From Armillaria gallica (lineage: Eukaryota; Basidiomycota; Agaricomycetes; Agaricales; Physalacriaceae): a stretch of 64,000 bases of DNA. Each line of letters starts with the position of its first letter. The stretch's first letter is position 1. Positions 36,499-47,499 of this stretch are shown one piece after another. The stretch lies in the NCBI GenBank assembly GCA_037576215.1, contig JBANDB010000007.1, positions 217,001 to 281,000 on the forward strand, written 5' to 3'. Position numbers and translations under genes: made by a program. The notes below the pieces were generated by a model. That model made no database searches and was not told the DNA's origin. It saw only the letters and a program-made list of their open reading frames with translations.

Positions 36499-38392
36499 TT
36501 AAATATTGAGCCCCAGAGTCAATATTTTAACCATAGTTTGAGCCGTAGGTCTCCGGCTCGCAGGAGAGACCAAGCACTTCGACACCAACCCCCACGTCCA
36601 GTCCAGGATATCAGCCGGTCTATCCGGTCTCTTCCCGCACGTTAACACTTCGTGGATAATCGCCGCCTCTTTTCGAATGTGAGAGAACGGTGGCTTGCCA
36701 GTGTATATCTGTATAAATGTCAGTACTAATAAGATGCCCAGCAAATACGCTCACCTCGATAACTGTGCACCCAAAGGAGTACACGTCTCGTGCAGTGACA
36801 TAAGCCGGATCGAATTGACTTTCATCCATTATCTCAGGAGGCATCCACCGTAAGGAGCCGCCTAAGAAAGCCCTTGATGAAGAACTTGCACCAATTTGCG
36901 ACTCGACAGCGAGAGCTAGACCAAAGTCGGACAGGCAGCAGGATAAGTCGTCCTTGACCAAAATGTTCGCCTAACCAAAGCCATGTAAGCATCAGGATCT
37001 TGTTTAGAATAAGAAGCATACTCCGCGGATGTCAGCATGCACTATCGGTGGATTAAGGCTGTGAAGGTATGCGATTCCTTCGGCAACTTGGCTTATCTGT
37101 ACTGGAGTCGTCAACTTGAGCATCCCGATATTGAATGGCCCAACAAACCGCAGTTATCCGTTGAATCTGCTGGGGTCTTTCTTTAAGACAAGTCATTATG
37201 TTCCCGTATTCCATCCACGGGGATATCAGACAAAAGCTCGGTGCGAAGAGATGCCTACTGACACCGAGGAAAGGAAGGATGCTTGGGTGATACAGGTTCC
37301 TCCAAACGAGCGCCTCACGGCAGAAATCCTAAATAAGATAGGTTAGAGCCTGAGATATACCGACGAGCTAGAAACTCGTAAGCTACCTTTATCATTTTAT
37401 TTCGTTCTTCAACGCCGTTGTCCATGAAAACACGAAGAACCTTGATGCATATAAGCTCGCCGTCCATACGCCCTTTCCATATGTCCTAGAAATCCAGAGG
37501 GGTGGGTATTATTATTGCTACTAATTAAGGATTCACTTACGGCGAACCCACCACCCCATATGGGGCGTGCACCAATACGTCTCGCATGCCGGCACGAGAA
37601 CGATGTTGGCAGAATGCCGTGGAATCTCGTCATGTGAGATAGGCACTTGATACACCGTGAATGGTAAACAGTATCTTCCCGGTTCTTATCGCATTCCTGC
37701 ATCGTAATATGGTGAGTTTAAAATTAATGATACGAGCCTCTATAACATACCAGTTGCAGGAAGTCAATGACTTTATCAGGATCATCAGGTGAAATACTGA
37801 TGATCCTCCTCGGAGCACTGTCAGACCGGAGGAAGTCACGTATATCATTCACCCAGGGAAAGTCCTCAAGATTATCTTCTGCTTCTGACTCAGTGCATTG
37901 GTCGTCGTTAGAATCAGACTGGCCGCCAAGGAGATCAATGTGTGCATCGAAAGTGGTTGTGCTGATGCTCGTTGCACTCGTATTCAGTGATCTTAAAGAG
38001 GTCCTCACGCTCGGGCTTGTATTGAAACCATCATATATCGAGTAAGCCTTCGCCTCCTGGCACGAACGAGGTGTAAATTTCAGCTACAAGAGGGAAACAC
38101 ACAGTGCTCACCACGTAGTCCCAGATGGCTCGCCTGATTTTGTCTATTGTTTCACGTTTCGCTGTCTTTTTACTGAATGGGCGCTTGTACCATTTGACAG
38201 CCTTTATTGATTTGATATTCTCTTTCAATGTCCTATTCCGTTTTGGAAATCAATATGAGAAAAGGGAACAGAAATGACATACTGATGCAGTGTGACTTCG
38301 GGGTCAATATTGGGAAGTTGTCGTTCTAGGCAGTTGACGACCTTGAGGATAGATTTCAGAAGCTTTCGTGTTCCGGGTAGATTATCATGGTC
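36499..38392 (-). CDS. tyrosine-kinase-like protein kinase
   Basis: This is a multi-exon kinase read toward the left. The N-terminal part (from the exon starting near 38392) is helical: GTRKLLKSILKVVNCLERQL, then TLKENIKSIKAVKWYKR. An acidic linker (QSDSNDDQCTESEAEDNLED) follows. The kinase domain has a Gly-rich loop (WGGGFADIWKG), the Lys in ELICIKVLR, FCREALVWRNLYHPSILPFL, the catalytic loop VHADIRGANILV (HAD in place of HRD) and LSDFGLAL. It continues WMPPEIMDES, DVYSFGCTVIE, IYTGKPPFSHI and a C-lobe end, PASRRPTAQTM. The stop is TAA at 36501-36499. Introns of about 45-60 nt keep the frame throughout. The true start lies upstream of 38392 and is not resolved. Fungal TKL-type kinases often carry such a variant catalytic loop. 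Targets are unknown. Confidence 0.8.
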
Positions 38393-41300
38393 CTGGAATA
38401 TGTGATCAGATTCCGGACGTGATGCATCAGTTGAAAGCGCGCGCTTCTAGTAATTTCTTCAATGTTTCAAGGCAGATAGCTAATGTATCGGATCCGCCGG
38501 ATCGGCTCGACGTACTGAGTGGATAAGGAGAGCTCTAGTTGTGGATGCGATAAGACTCGATGAAACCTCAGCATAGGCGCTTACAGAAGGGAACAATGAA
38601 ATTGGCAACGTCGGAAGTAGACGAAAAGGACCAGAAATCTGATTTCATACGTGATATGCAAACTCACTCAAACTTGACCAAGAAAAACTCACAACAGGTC
38701 GAGAGCCCGGGTATGTGCTTTCTCGAGTAGTGGGATCCGAGGTAACTTGAATCAGTGCCGCCATAGATAATCGATGTCGACGATGGGTGGCAGGAAAGAG
38801 ACGCTGTCGAATAGCCACGAAGCATTGCCGTCACCATCAAGTACAATGATCACGAGTGCCCAGCCGGAGACTTAGACTCAGAGGGCGTCAAATGGCCGAC
38901 GATAAGTTGAGCTTGATGGAGGCTTGCCGATTCCGGATGCCGGAGCCGGTATTGTGAATGCCGAGAGCGGCAAGCAGCGACAATGTCCTTTTCTCTCTCT
39001 GACATGTCCAGAGGTCCTGGATGGATAATTTCCTGCTCAGCGCTCACCCAATCCGTCCATAGAACACTTCAACATAGATCTTCCTGGCCGCTGTTGCCCT
39101 GCTGCACAACAAATCTTCCACCATGCACTGCCTTCTACGAGAAGGGCAAGGCTTGGAGAGTGGCTACATGCAAAATATCGGACGATGAAGAGACGCGCGA
39201 TGCAGCCGATAATAGAAACATCCTGTAACTGAAATTTCGTCTTCCTCACGTTTATCGTATTCATTAGTTCCCTAGCACCTGCGCCTGACATTTATCGCGG
39301 CAGAAAAGTCACGGCTGCGGAATCCAGTTCGCAATAGGGCCTCGCAACAGTCACTTTTGTGACCTCGCTTAATCTTCCCGGGCTCGCGCCATCATTCCGT
39401 TCTTTGCAACTCCGCTGTCGTAGAGCTCCGTGCGCGTCGATAATCCTCCAGGCTCTCATGGACCACTAGGCGACGCAATCCACGGTGGATATCTTGGGTC
39501 AAAATACGACACGATAATAGATGTGGCGAGTATGATGTACGAGAAAAGGACACAAGATGGCGAGACGTCTCGGGGAACGGTTGCTGTATTTGCATGCCAT
39601 AATAGATGAGAAAGAGACGATTGATAGTACGAGCCTTGCTGTGAGTAAAATTTCATCCTCTTTATGCTCGTCGTCGTCATTCGTTACCTAGGTATCACAT
39701 CATAAAAACCGGTTGACTAGTAACTTTCCGAGCGTAACTTGGATGGCGCCTGAGCTAGAGCTTCAACATACCAGCTCCCGCTTCCCTTCATTTGGCCCTT
39801 ATTCCCACGGATACTATCAAGGTCCCAGGAGGGAATACGTTAAATCACTCTGCTATGTCTTGGAGCCGTAGGTGTAGATTCGAGAGGACGTCACCCTGAG
39901 GAGAGCACCTAGGTAAATATACTCTCTCGAATACTCTTCCTAAATCCCAATCTGACGCTGTTCCGGTAGCATCATGATAGTGCCGATTATTTTCTCTGAC
40001 ATGCTTTCCGTCTTCTTCCATACTAAACTCACATACGCGTGTCCACATCCGGACTGGCATACCTCATCAGTGGCGGATTGACTCCAGACAGGGCTGTAAT
40101 ACCGGACGATGGTCGTACACTTCCTTCAAGTTCCTTGCTGTCTTTCTGCACCCATCACGGCTTCACTTGTCTGAAGGCCTAACGCTAACTGCCACATCCT
40201 TATGCGGTAGCTACTTGAGGAGCATAACAATGAATAGAACGCTCACGAGTGCAGGAGGTGGTCGGTCGAGAAGGTCTAGCGCCTCTCATCTTATTCCGTT
40301 TCATAGGGACCTGCCCTAGGACTAGGTCAGGCAGAGGATGGTTGCATGCGCTAGCTGGCGAGGGAGACGAGACGTTTTGCTCGTGTTGTGACGTTCCCAG
40401 CACCTCATAGCGTCATCTTTTACTCCTGTTGCCCAAACTCGAGCATCTTGGGCGTGCTTGGGGTATGGCTTGCGTCGTGAATCCTGCTGATGCAATGATA
40501 ATCCGGGCATAGGATCACCGCCTGAAATGATGCGCACTATCTCATCCTTGTCCGTTCCCAGCTCCGCCCTTATCGATCGCATGCTGTTCAAGTCCTTCTC
40601 TTCTTTCATCTCGTCCGACTTGTGCTTTACATCTATAGACTCTTCAAGGGGACATACTCCGCCATTGAGTATAACTATAATCTTCACATACACACGCCTT
40701 GGAGAGTACAACCACGAGCCCTGCCTTAGGCTTAGATTGGAACAAAGGGAGCCCAACCAAATGCGGCATGCCTAAAACAAGCGCTTTGCCTCACTTAACA
40801 TGTTCTCAGTCAACCAGGAAGTCTGTCTTCGCTGTCACAATGCTGCTTTTGTTCTCACAAAATTTCTGAGCCATCTAGGTACGCTCCCAATGGCGGCCTG
40901 GGGGCTTGTGATGCTCCTTTGCAGAACATCGACCACACCGCCGCGCTTGCTGGTCGCCAGTACCCCTAGTGTTCTGCCGAGAATAAGTCTGATGACGAAT
41001 GCTATAAAACACATATTCGGTATCGTATTGGCTTCGCCGTCCCCCAAGATGGAATCCTTAAAATTGTTGGGTACGTTGACATCCCTTTCAAACTTCCAAG
41101 TATGTGACATCTGATGGAAGATATCAGCGCCATCGCATGTGAAGCGGACTATTAATATGAGAGTTTTATTCATTTCTACTCCCGTGTCCCCCGAAGATAT
41201 CGCTCTGCTGCGCGCGTTGGTGCTAAATCCTTCGTTGTATCATATCAGAACGAAGAACTTGTGACAATGGCGTTCCCCGGAAGGAGATAACCATAGAGTC

Positions 41301-41797
41301 CGTGTCAACTGGTGATGTTACAAGGACGGCACATGCCTACTCGCTTTTGCTTGTATGTATGGAGCCACTGTGCGAACTGAAGGGCACTCACGGTGTCCTT
41401 GGTGGATGGCGGGTTTCCTGTCTAATTTCATCGCGTCTACAGCATCCGACTCTGGCTAACTGCCGGTATCTTGTACTATATTATCGTTCAATGGCTTTTA
41501 ACACCGCTCCCTCTGAAAGTCCATGTGGTTCTCAAGTCGAATCATGATATGGTCTATCAATACTATCACAATCATCACCTGCCTATTCTCGAGTGGGAAT
41601 ATTACACTAGCCATAGCGCAATACATTTCTTGGACAAAGATTATTCAAGCAGTCTCTGGCCCAAGTGATGCATTTATTTCGTGCAAAAAAGATGAGATTT
41701 TTCAGATATCCACGGCTAGTATCCTCCCATTCACGGCGAAGCATATTCAAACTCACCTTTACCAGCAGGTACTGCCTGTCGCTGACTGTCCTTGACC
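38393..41797. other. mostly unassigned; may hold first exons of the kinase
   Basis: Minus-strand pieces near 38440-38500 (DTLAICLETLKKLLEARAF) and 38700-38830 (WLFDSVSFLPPIVDIDYLW) are likely remaining 5' exons of the kinase, but I could not join them. Minus-strand frames at 39392-39595, 40322-40756 and 40835-41173 start with ATG and show no known domain. A plus-strand hydrophobic stretch near 41440-41540 could be an exon. No confident gene was found. Confidence 0.35.
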
Positions 41798-42454
41798 ATG
41801 CGTACCGCTGTGTACTACATCCTCCTGCCTATCATTGCGAATCTGGCGGTGAAGCTCGTCGTGTGGACATTACTTGTACCCTCTGAAGACCCGGTTTCCT
41901 ACAGTAAGCCTTTTCGTCTTGTACAGCAAGTCATAGTTTTAAGCCCGGATATTTATTGATTTTCTGCAGCTTACGATGATGACGACTTCCCTTACGAGTG
42001 GCCTATTCCCACTGGCGACCACGTCTTGCTCGCCATCGAAAGCAATTCTGTTCGATTCCATATTCAAGGAACAGATGCTGATGCTGAATGGGTCAGTCTC
42101 GTCCCAGGGGATGGGCTTCTTCACCTCGGTGACCGACAGCGTCCGTTCACCCTGGGAATGTTCCATCAGCTGCAGTGCATCGACATCCTTCGCCGAGGCA
42201 TTCTTGAAACCTATCGCTTGTATCCTCTCTCTGACAGTGAACTTGTTGCTCATTGTCTGAATTACTTACGACAAATCGTAATTTGTCACTCTGACAACTC
42301 GCTCGAGCTAGTCACAGGTCGTGATGAACAGGTCGATCCGGACGCTTATGTGTGTAAGGACTGGGAGGTTATTTACCGAGCGGCGGAGCAGAACCAACGT
42401 GACTTTGAAGAGAGTCGGAGGCGTTTGGACAAGGTCATTGACATCTCGGGTTAA
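41798..42454 (+). CDS. UstYa-like (DUF3328) protein 1, with altered HxxHC motifs
   Basis: Exons 41798-41903 and 41970-42454 with a 66-nt intron give 196 residues. MRTAVYYILLPIIANLAVKL is a single N-terminal membrane anchor. The lumenal domain carries YDDDDFPYEWPIP, then GMFHQLQCIDILRRG, ELVAHCLNYLRQIVICHSDN and CKDWEVIYRAAEQNQ. In ascomycete UstYa-type proteins two HxxHC motifs are thought to be catalytic, for oxidative cyclisation of ribosomal peptides. Here the first is HQLQC (second His lost) and the second is LVAHC (first His lost), although the second cysteine region HCLNYLRQ is well kept. It lies tandem with the gene at 43764, where both motifs are complete. Activity may differ or be lost. 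Confidence 0.85.
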
Positions 42455-42670
42455 ATTTAGAATCTAATTCTTTTCTTCCCAATATAACAAAGCGCGAGTG
42501 AAATTTATACATAGCACCAATCACCATGATCTGGGGTACTCGACTACTTAAGGACCATATAAATTCGTAAATTTATATTGAATGCCGATAACCAAATTCT
42601 GTGAACAAATCCCAGGACCCTTAGCTCCAGAGACTAAGATTCCATACCACAATATCGCCTGTCTTAAGCT

Positions 42671-42895
42671 TCATTTGTAACTCAAAGTATGTATTCCGGT
42701 GTTGGCTCTGGAAGCGTCATATCTTGTGCTACTAAAATCTCGAATTATCAAGCTGAACACGTTTTGTAAAGTCGTGTACTCACCGATTACTAATGCATCA
42801 GGCTCGGATTGACTTGGAGCACAGAGTGAAGACATAGGCAGGAGTGCCGCCACAAAAGCCATTCGAATAATGAGGATGGGAATGGCTGCATTCAT
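42671..42895 (-). CDS. possible small secreted peptide
   Basis: The ATG at 42895 opens a 74-codon frame (59 residues if a 45-nt GT-AG segment, GTGAGTACACG...TTCGAG, is spliced out; both forms stay open). MNAAIPILIIRMAFVAALLP with MSSLCAPS resembles a signal peptide ending near ALC-A or CA-P. The C-terminal part is polar and ends GIHTLSYK. It lies between the two UstYa-like genes on the opposite strand. No Kex2 dibasic sites or internal repeats are seen, so it does not look like a dikaritin precursor. It could be chance. Confidence 0.3.
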   Translation of the reverse strand: MNAAIPILIIRMAFVAALLPMSSLCAPSQSEPDALVIGEYTTLQNVFSLIIRDFSSTRYDASRANTGIHTLSYK

Positions 42896-43763
42896 TTTCA
42901 CTGATCTTGGAGTTATGTGGGAGTGGTGGCAGATTGAGCTGTTTCAAGAGCTTCGAGAGGATACAGACTTATATACGGAGTCGGCGGTTATTGCTTGTAC
43001 ATAATCTAGGATAAGTACATTAACCCTGGACTTAGGAATGAGCAGAATGAATACTACAGTCCGACTACATCGGATGAGGGCTGCTTGAACATTTTCATGA
43101 TGGGTGATTGTGGTGCCAGTAGAGTTTACTTACTATTCCTAAAACTCATGACTCAGACCCGGTCCGATAAGATCTGATATTTATTTGACAGCATCCTGTT
43201 CTCGTGTCGTCAATTGCATTGCGATGATGACTCCACGGACTGAATGATCTTTCCCAAAAACTTCTGGGGTCTCAGCTGCACTGCCCCGCATTCACTGTCC
43301 ATTGCCGACCATTCTATGGGCCCGTGACCATCAGGGACAACGCCTGGCAAACGTACAGCAGATGGATATCAAGGAGCCATGAGAGGATGTTTATTCTGGC
43401 TTTCATGTCCCTGAGAAGGAAGCTTACCAGAGTCCGTACTGTTCGATCCGCCATCTCTAAATCTTCTGGAAATGCCAGTACCCACCATGGTCATTCGGAT
43501 GCTTCCTGTGTCACTTGACGACAACTTGACGATCCTTATAGAAAATAATAAGATAAACCATAAGAACAGGAGCATGATCCGAAGCTTAAATAAGAACAAG
43601 TAGAACGTAATGGTGGAATAATCAATCAAGATTCAATTTGCGACACGGGATGCATTGAAAATTCAAACCATATCTTCGCTGGATTCCTTGGTTGCACTGT
43701 ACCAGCCCCTCTACTCATCGCGGAAATACTTCTCTCTTATCTCGAGTAATTTTTCTTGCTGGA
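42896..43763. other. intergenic between the UstYa-like genes
   Basis: A minus-strand ATG frame at 43369-43575 starts with a hydrophobic segment (MLLFLWFILLFSIRIVKL) and contains a dibasic RR. It is a second very weak candidate for a small secreted peptide. Nothing else was supported. Confidence 0.25.
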
Positions 43764-44461
43764 ATGGGAATGAAAGGGAATCCATATTTGCGAACTATCA
43801 TGGCCATCATCAGTGTGGCCTCGTTATGCCTCTCATCATATTTCCTGTTATCGACATTCGATCTTCTTTGCTCTACTCCTCCTCGCAGTGATGCCAGACG
43901 TCTCCCATATGCAAAGCCATATCCTAGTAAGCACTCTTTACTAGTAGGAGTCTAGGAGAATAACCTTGACCTTGGTTGGAAGCCTTCATTTCCGACGATG
44001 TCCCGCTTTACTTTCCTTCACAGGCTAGTTTAGCCGCCATGTACATTGAAGATAGTGTCCGTTACTCCTTTGATGATGCCGGCTACGCTGAATGGTGGAT
44101 CGGAGACGCTGAGGGAAATGGGACGATTCGATTGGGCCCCCAGAACCGTCTTTTCTTCATCTCGTTTTGGCATCAGCTGCATTGCCTGAGGACAATGCAT
44201 GCAAAACTCAAGGCCAAGGCCGTGTCCCATAGTGACTTGTTACATGCACAGCACTGTTTTAATCTTCTCAGGCAATGGGTCCTTTGCCATGCGGATGCTG
44301 CCTTGGAACCAGGTGATTTCACCAAAAGGAACTTCAAATACGATACCGGTAATCAGCTACACGTTTGCCGCGACTGGGATACGCTATACGCCGAGGCAGG
44401 AAATAACTGGCATGACTGGGTACGAGTGTGGCAACTAAAGAACTTTAATACTACGACGTAA
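43764..44461 (+). CDS. UstYa-like (DUF3328) protein 2
   Basis: Exons 43764-43926 and 43983-44461 with a 56-nt intron give 213 residues. MGMKGNPYLRTIMAIISVAS leads into a membrane anchor (LCLSSYFLLSTFDLL). The lumenal part has DAGYAEWWIGDAEGNGTIRL, FFISFWHQLHCLRTMHAKL, LLHAQHCFNLLRQWVLCHAD and VCRDWDTLYAEAGNNWHDW. Both HxxHC motifs are complete (HQLHC, HAQHC). Family members in ascomycetes act as oxidases or cyclases on RiPP and other substrates in secondary-metabolite clusters; basidiomycete members are mostly uncharacterised. It is a tandem, same-strand paralogue of 41798-42454. It lacks an obvious precursor or methyltransferase beside it. Confidence 0.88.
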
Positions 44462-44625
44462 GGTTTACATCACTCGTTCGAACAATTTTAACTGACTATA
44501 CCTAGGGAAGATGTATAAATGTCGCCTGACAGAATGCGTTGTAAACTAAGTAGTAAGAGCGACATCATTTTGTCTGCCGTTGTAAAATATAGAAGCCTAT
44601 GGAGATGCAGTCAGCGACGGCCGAA

Positions 44626-45607
44626 CTAGGAATAATTCAGACTACCAAACTCTGGGGTGCGTTCACCGTTAAGATCGAGATGGCAGGGATAATGAACACA
44701 GCTGAGTTCGAAAGTGAGATATGTGCCGGATGGACAGTAGAACGGAAAGCCTTCTTCTACTGTAGGACCAATAGAAATATTGAGCGAACCAACATGCATC
44801 CTGGCAGAAGGTACGCTTCTCCACGAGAGCATTTTTGTTCGAAGTCGCCGATCGACGGGGATCATGGATATTTCGATCGATGTGAAGTTGTTCTCACCAT
44901 CGGCAATGGCGAGACTCTTAGAAGAGTCGGGGGTAGGAATTTTGAATGTGAAGGTACAATTCTCCAAGCCGTAATCCCGAGTTCTGAACTGTACAATTGT
45001 GGTGAGCTAAGTTGAATGAATAAACGAGTGCTTGAGTGGCTGGTAGATAAAGAACAATGTGAATCCCACCTGATCGCTGAGCAGGTAGTGTTGGTAGACC
45101 AATCGACTGTAACCTGCGTTTTTCTCTGCATAAACTTCCACCGGCTGAGGAAACACCCTATCCGGCTCATAACGGGAGACTTGTCCAACAAGTAAAGGAG
45201 GATTATAGACGGGTGTTTTGAGAGTAAAGTTCGAAGGATGATCCTGATAGAGCTTGTCGAGGTTCGTATATGCGTTCCTTAGCGGCAAATCATCTGGGGA
45301 AATTGTGGTCTGAACCCCCCATACGCCTGATCGCAAAGCAGCGAGAATTATGATGGCAACGCAGTCGATGATTGTGCATAGGATAAAAATGTAATAAATC
45401 CAAGTCATGGGGAAGTAGCAAGGTGTGTATTTCGGGCGGTCATTGTCTGATAAGATACTGTGAGTAAGAAGTATTTCGCCAAGAGCTAGACTACATACCA
45501 AGGACAGGGATCTCAGACAAGGAATCATTAGAGAGGTGCGGTTCACTGACTACTTGGTCCAAAGCAATGTATTGATGCCGGTTGCGTTGGAGCAGGACAG
45601 CAACCAT
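44626..45607 (-). CDS. single-pass membrane protein of a basidiomycete-specific family
   Basis: Exons 45607-45499, 45446-45070 and 45006-44626, with introns of 52 and 63 nt, give 288 residues. The start is MVAVLLQRNRHQYIALDQVV, with a cytoplasmic tail ending DNDRPKYTPCYFP. A membrane segment follows (MTWIYYIFILCTIIDCVAII). The lumenal domain has HPSNFTLKTPVYNPPLL, TTIVQFRTRDYGLENCTFTF and PFYCPSGTYLTFELSCVHYP. I recognise the 'Y-G-(M/L)-E-N-C-T' and 'F-x-C-P-S-G' pattern from unnamed Agaricomycete proteins; the biochemical role is unknown. It is convergent with UstYa-like gene 2, with only 164 bases between their stop codons, so it may belong to the same locus. Confidence 0.7.
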
Positions 45608-46375
45608 TCTTGATAGTATGAGCAAGAGGATTGCTCCAGTGTTTGAGGGCGTCGACTGGAATTACCTATATTTATCATCGCCCGGGGGAGAGCGCGATTC
45701 GACGATCAAGTCAATGCGCGCCCACAACGGCATATTTTCTTTAAAAAGATTTGAGAAGTGCGATAACGCTCACATATAATATTGGTGAAGTTGGCTGGTG
45801 CCGGCTCTTGATATTTGCGGCAGACACCAGGGAGCACACCATTCTGAAATTAGCCATCACATAAGATACATCGATAAGTGCGTCCAGCGGTACCCACATA
45901 GAGATGCGCTGAATTGAGGACTGGGGTACAGATATATCATCAAACTTGTCTCATGCCATAAGCCGACAATGGGTAAGAGTAATCCGAAATCATATTTGAA
46001 CGACAGCCTGGACGTCCGTAATATGACCTTCTTTTATCCAGTCAGAGGTTATGGTGTTTAAAAAGAAAACCAACGCAACAATGTTCATGTTCATAGAGTC
46101 AGGCTAGGAGTACCGTTCGAATCAACGATCACATCTTCACCTATGGACACAGTAGCAGCTGACTGGAGAGAGGAAATTAGAGAAATTATCTGAGCAGCGT
46201 CACAGTAGTCGCTTGCAGCATCCAACTTCGAGGTGAAGATTTCCATTAGAGGCTGAGCAGAATTCCTATGGTATGGAAAACAGGAGGCTTCGTTACCATG
46301 GTGGCAGAACTTGAGGGTACTAGAGGAAAATACTGAGATCACTCAGTGAAAAAACTTGGCGTGACGTGGGTGAGC
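45608..46375. other. intergenic with one unassigned minus-strand frame
   Basis: The minus-strand frame at 46091-46342 reads SKLDAASDYCDAAQIISLIS and ends IVDSNGTPSLTL. It follows a possible acceptor (ATCTCAG) and could be the last exon of an unknown gene whose 5' part was cut off by the transposon at 46385. No ATG lies in the frame. Otherwise nothing was recognised. Confidence 0.3.
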
Positions 46376-46384
46376 ATCGCCGCA
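46376..46384 (+). repeat. target-site duplication, left copy
   Basis: ATCGCCGCA is directly repeated at 47471-47479, exactly outside the terminal inverted repeats of the transposon between them. Confidence 0.75.
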
Positions 46385-47470
46385 GGGCACATAGAATTCT
46401 GCGTTTGCGTTTTTACGCATGCGTTTGTCACGTCTGCGTGAGCGTGACATGGATGCGTTTGTTGGCCGTCTTGTGCGTTTGGGCTTACAAACACCTGTTA
46501 AATCATTTTATTAGCTACAGTGTAAGTAAGACTTACTGCTTATTAGATTTATACCAAGTATGACATTGACACCGGCCATAATTACCTTTCTTTGTCATGG
46601 TAGAGTCTCTGTACAGCTCAGTCCATTAATGTTCGAGCTGGTATTTTAAATGTAAGAGCATTTGGAGGTTTTGAGAGTGTTAGTGGCCATGAGGTATGAT
46701 AACCGTCAGTAAAAACCACGGCACCATTATAATTTTGTTGAGGAACAAGTTGAAGAAACCAAGAAGAAACTGAGCCAAATCCTGGCTCAAAAACGACGAC
46801 TTGATGGCAACCTGGCTATGCACGACTAGAATACATCATAAAAATACCTGCCTAGAATGAGTGACTAGAAGCAATTACGGGTGGGATAAATTGAAGCAAT
46901 CATAAGTCAACTAGTTCAGCTCAGACTTGAACGCATCAAACGCACCGAACGCAGATGTGTCACAACACTGTCACACATCTGCGTTTAATCTCGGACGCAT
47001 GCGTTTTCAAAAGGAACGCATGCGTGCGCTATCAGAACGCTTGCGTTCAATGTTTGGACGCATGCGTGACTTATTTTTGAGATGCGTGAGTCTTTGCGTT
47101 AATTTTAGAGGTGCCTGATTCCCTCAGAATCGAGAACAGCATAAGTACTTCGACACCAGAGGGTACTATATTCATTGTGATACTAGAACTTACTAACATG
47201 CATTCATTTATAGCCTTTCCAGACCATTCCACCCCATTATTGAGTCATAATAAGTCATGGAGATATCTCCAGGAAATCTGGACAAGTAAGTTTAATTTCA
47301 ACAGAAAACATAATTACGACGTATTATTGAAATGACACTAGCTATCAGACGACCACGCATCTAAACGCATCGATCAGGACAGAAGCGCACACAAGTTGAA
47401 CTTACGCAAACGCAGACGAATGCAGTTGAACACACGCATGCAGGGGTCGAACGCAGAATTCTCTTGGCCC
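46385..47470. mobile_element. non-autonomous DNA transposon, Mutator-like by TSD length
   Basis: The element is 1,086 bp long. The left end GGGCACATAGAATTCTGCGT and the complement of the right end GGGCCAAGAGAATTCTGCGT form imperfect inverted repeats of about 21 bp with 3-4 differences. It is flanked by a 9-bp direct duplication, ATCGCCGCA. The subterminal regions on both sides (46400-46480, 46925-47105, 47345-47455) are packed with GCGTTTGCG, ACGCATGCG and AACGCA words in both orientations, as expected of transposase-binding arrays. No transposase frame exists inside. The 9-bp duplication and G-rich ends suggest the MULE superfamily, but the class call is tentative. Confidence 0.7.
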
Positions 47471-47479
47471 ATCGCCGCA
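47471..47479 (+). repeat. target-site duplication, right copy
   Basis: ATCGCCGCA is identical to 46376-46384. It marks the right insertion boundary. Confidence 0.75.
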
Positions 47480-47499
47480 GGAGCTGCAAATCGGCAATA

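Noticed and set aside
36187..36645. 152-codon plus-strand frame
   Set aside because: It overlaps the well-supported last exon of the kinase on the minus strand and has no domain.
43369..43575. Second small secreted peptide candidate beside the UstYa-like genes
   Set aside because: Only a hydrophobic start and one RR; no conservation evidence and no processing pattern.
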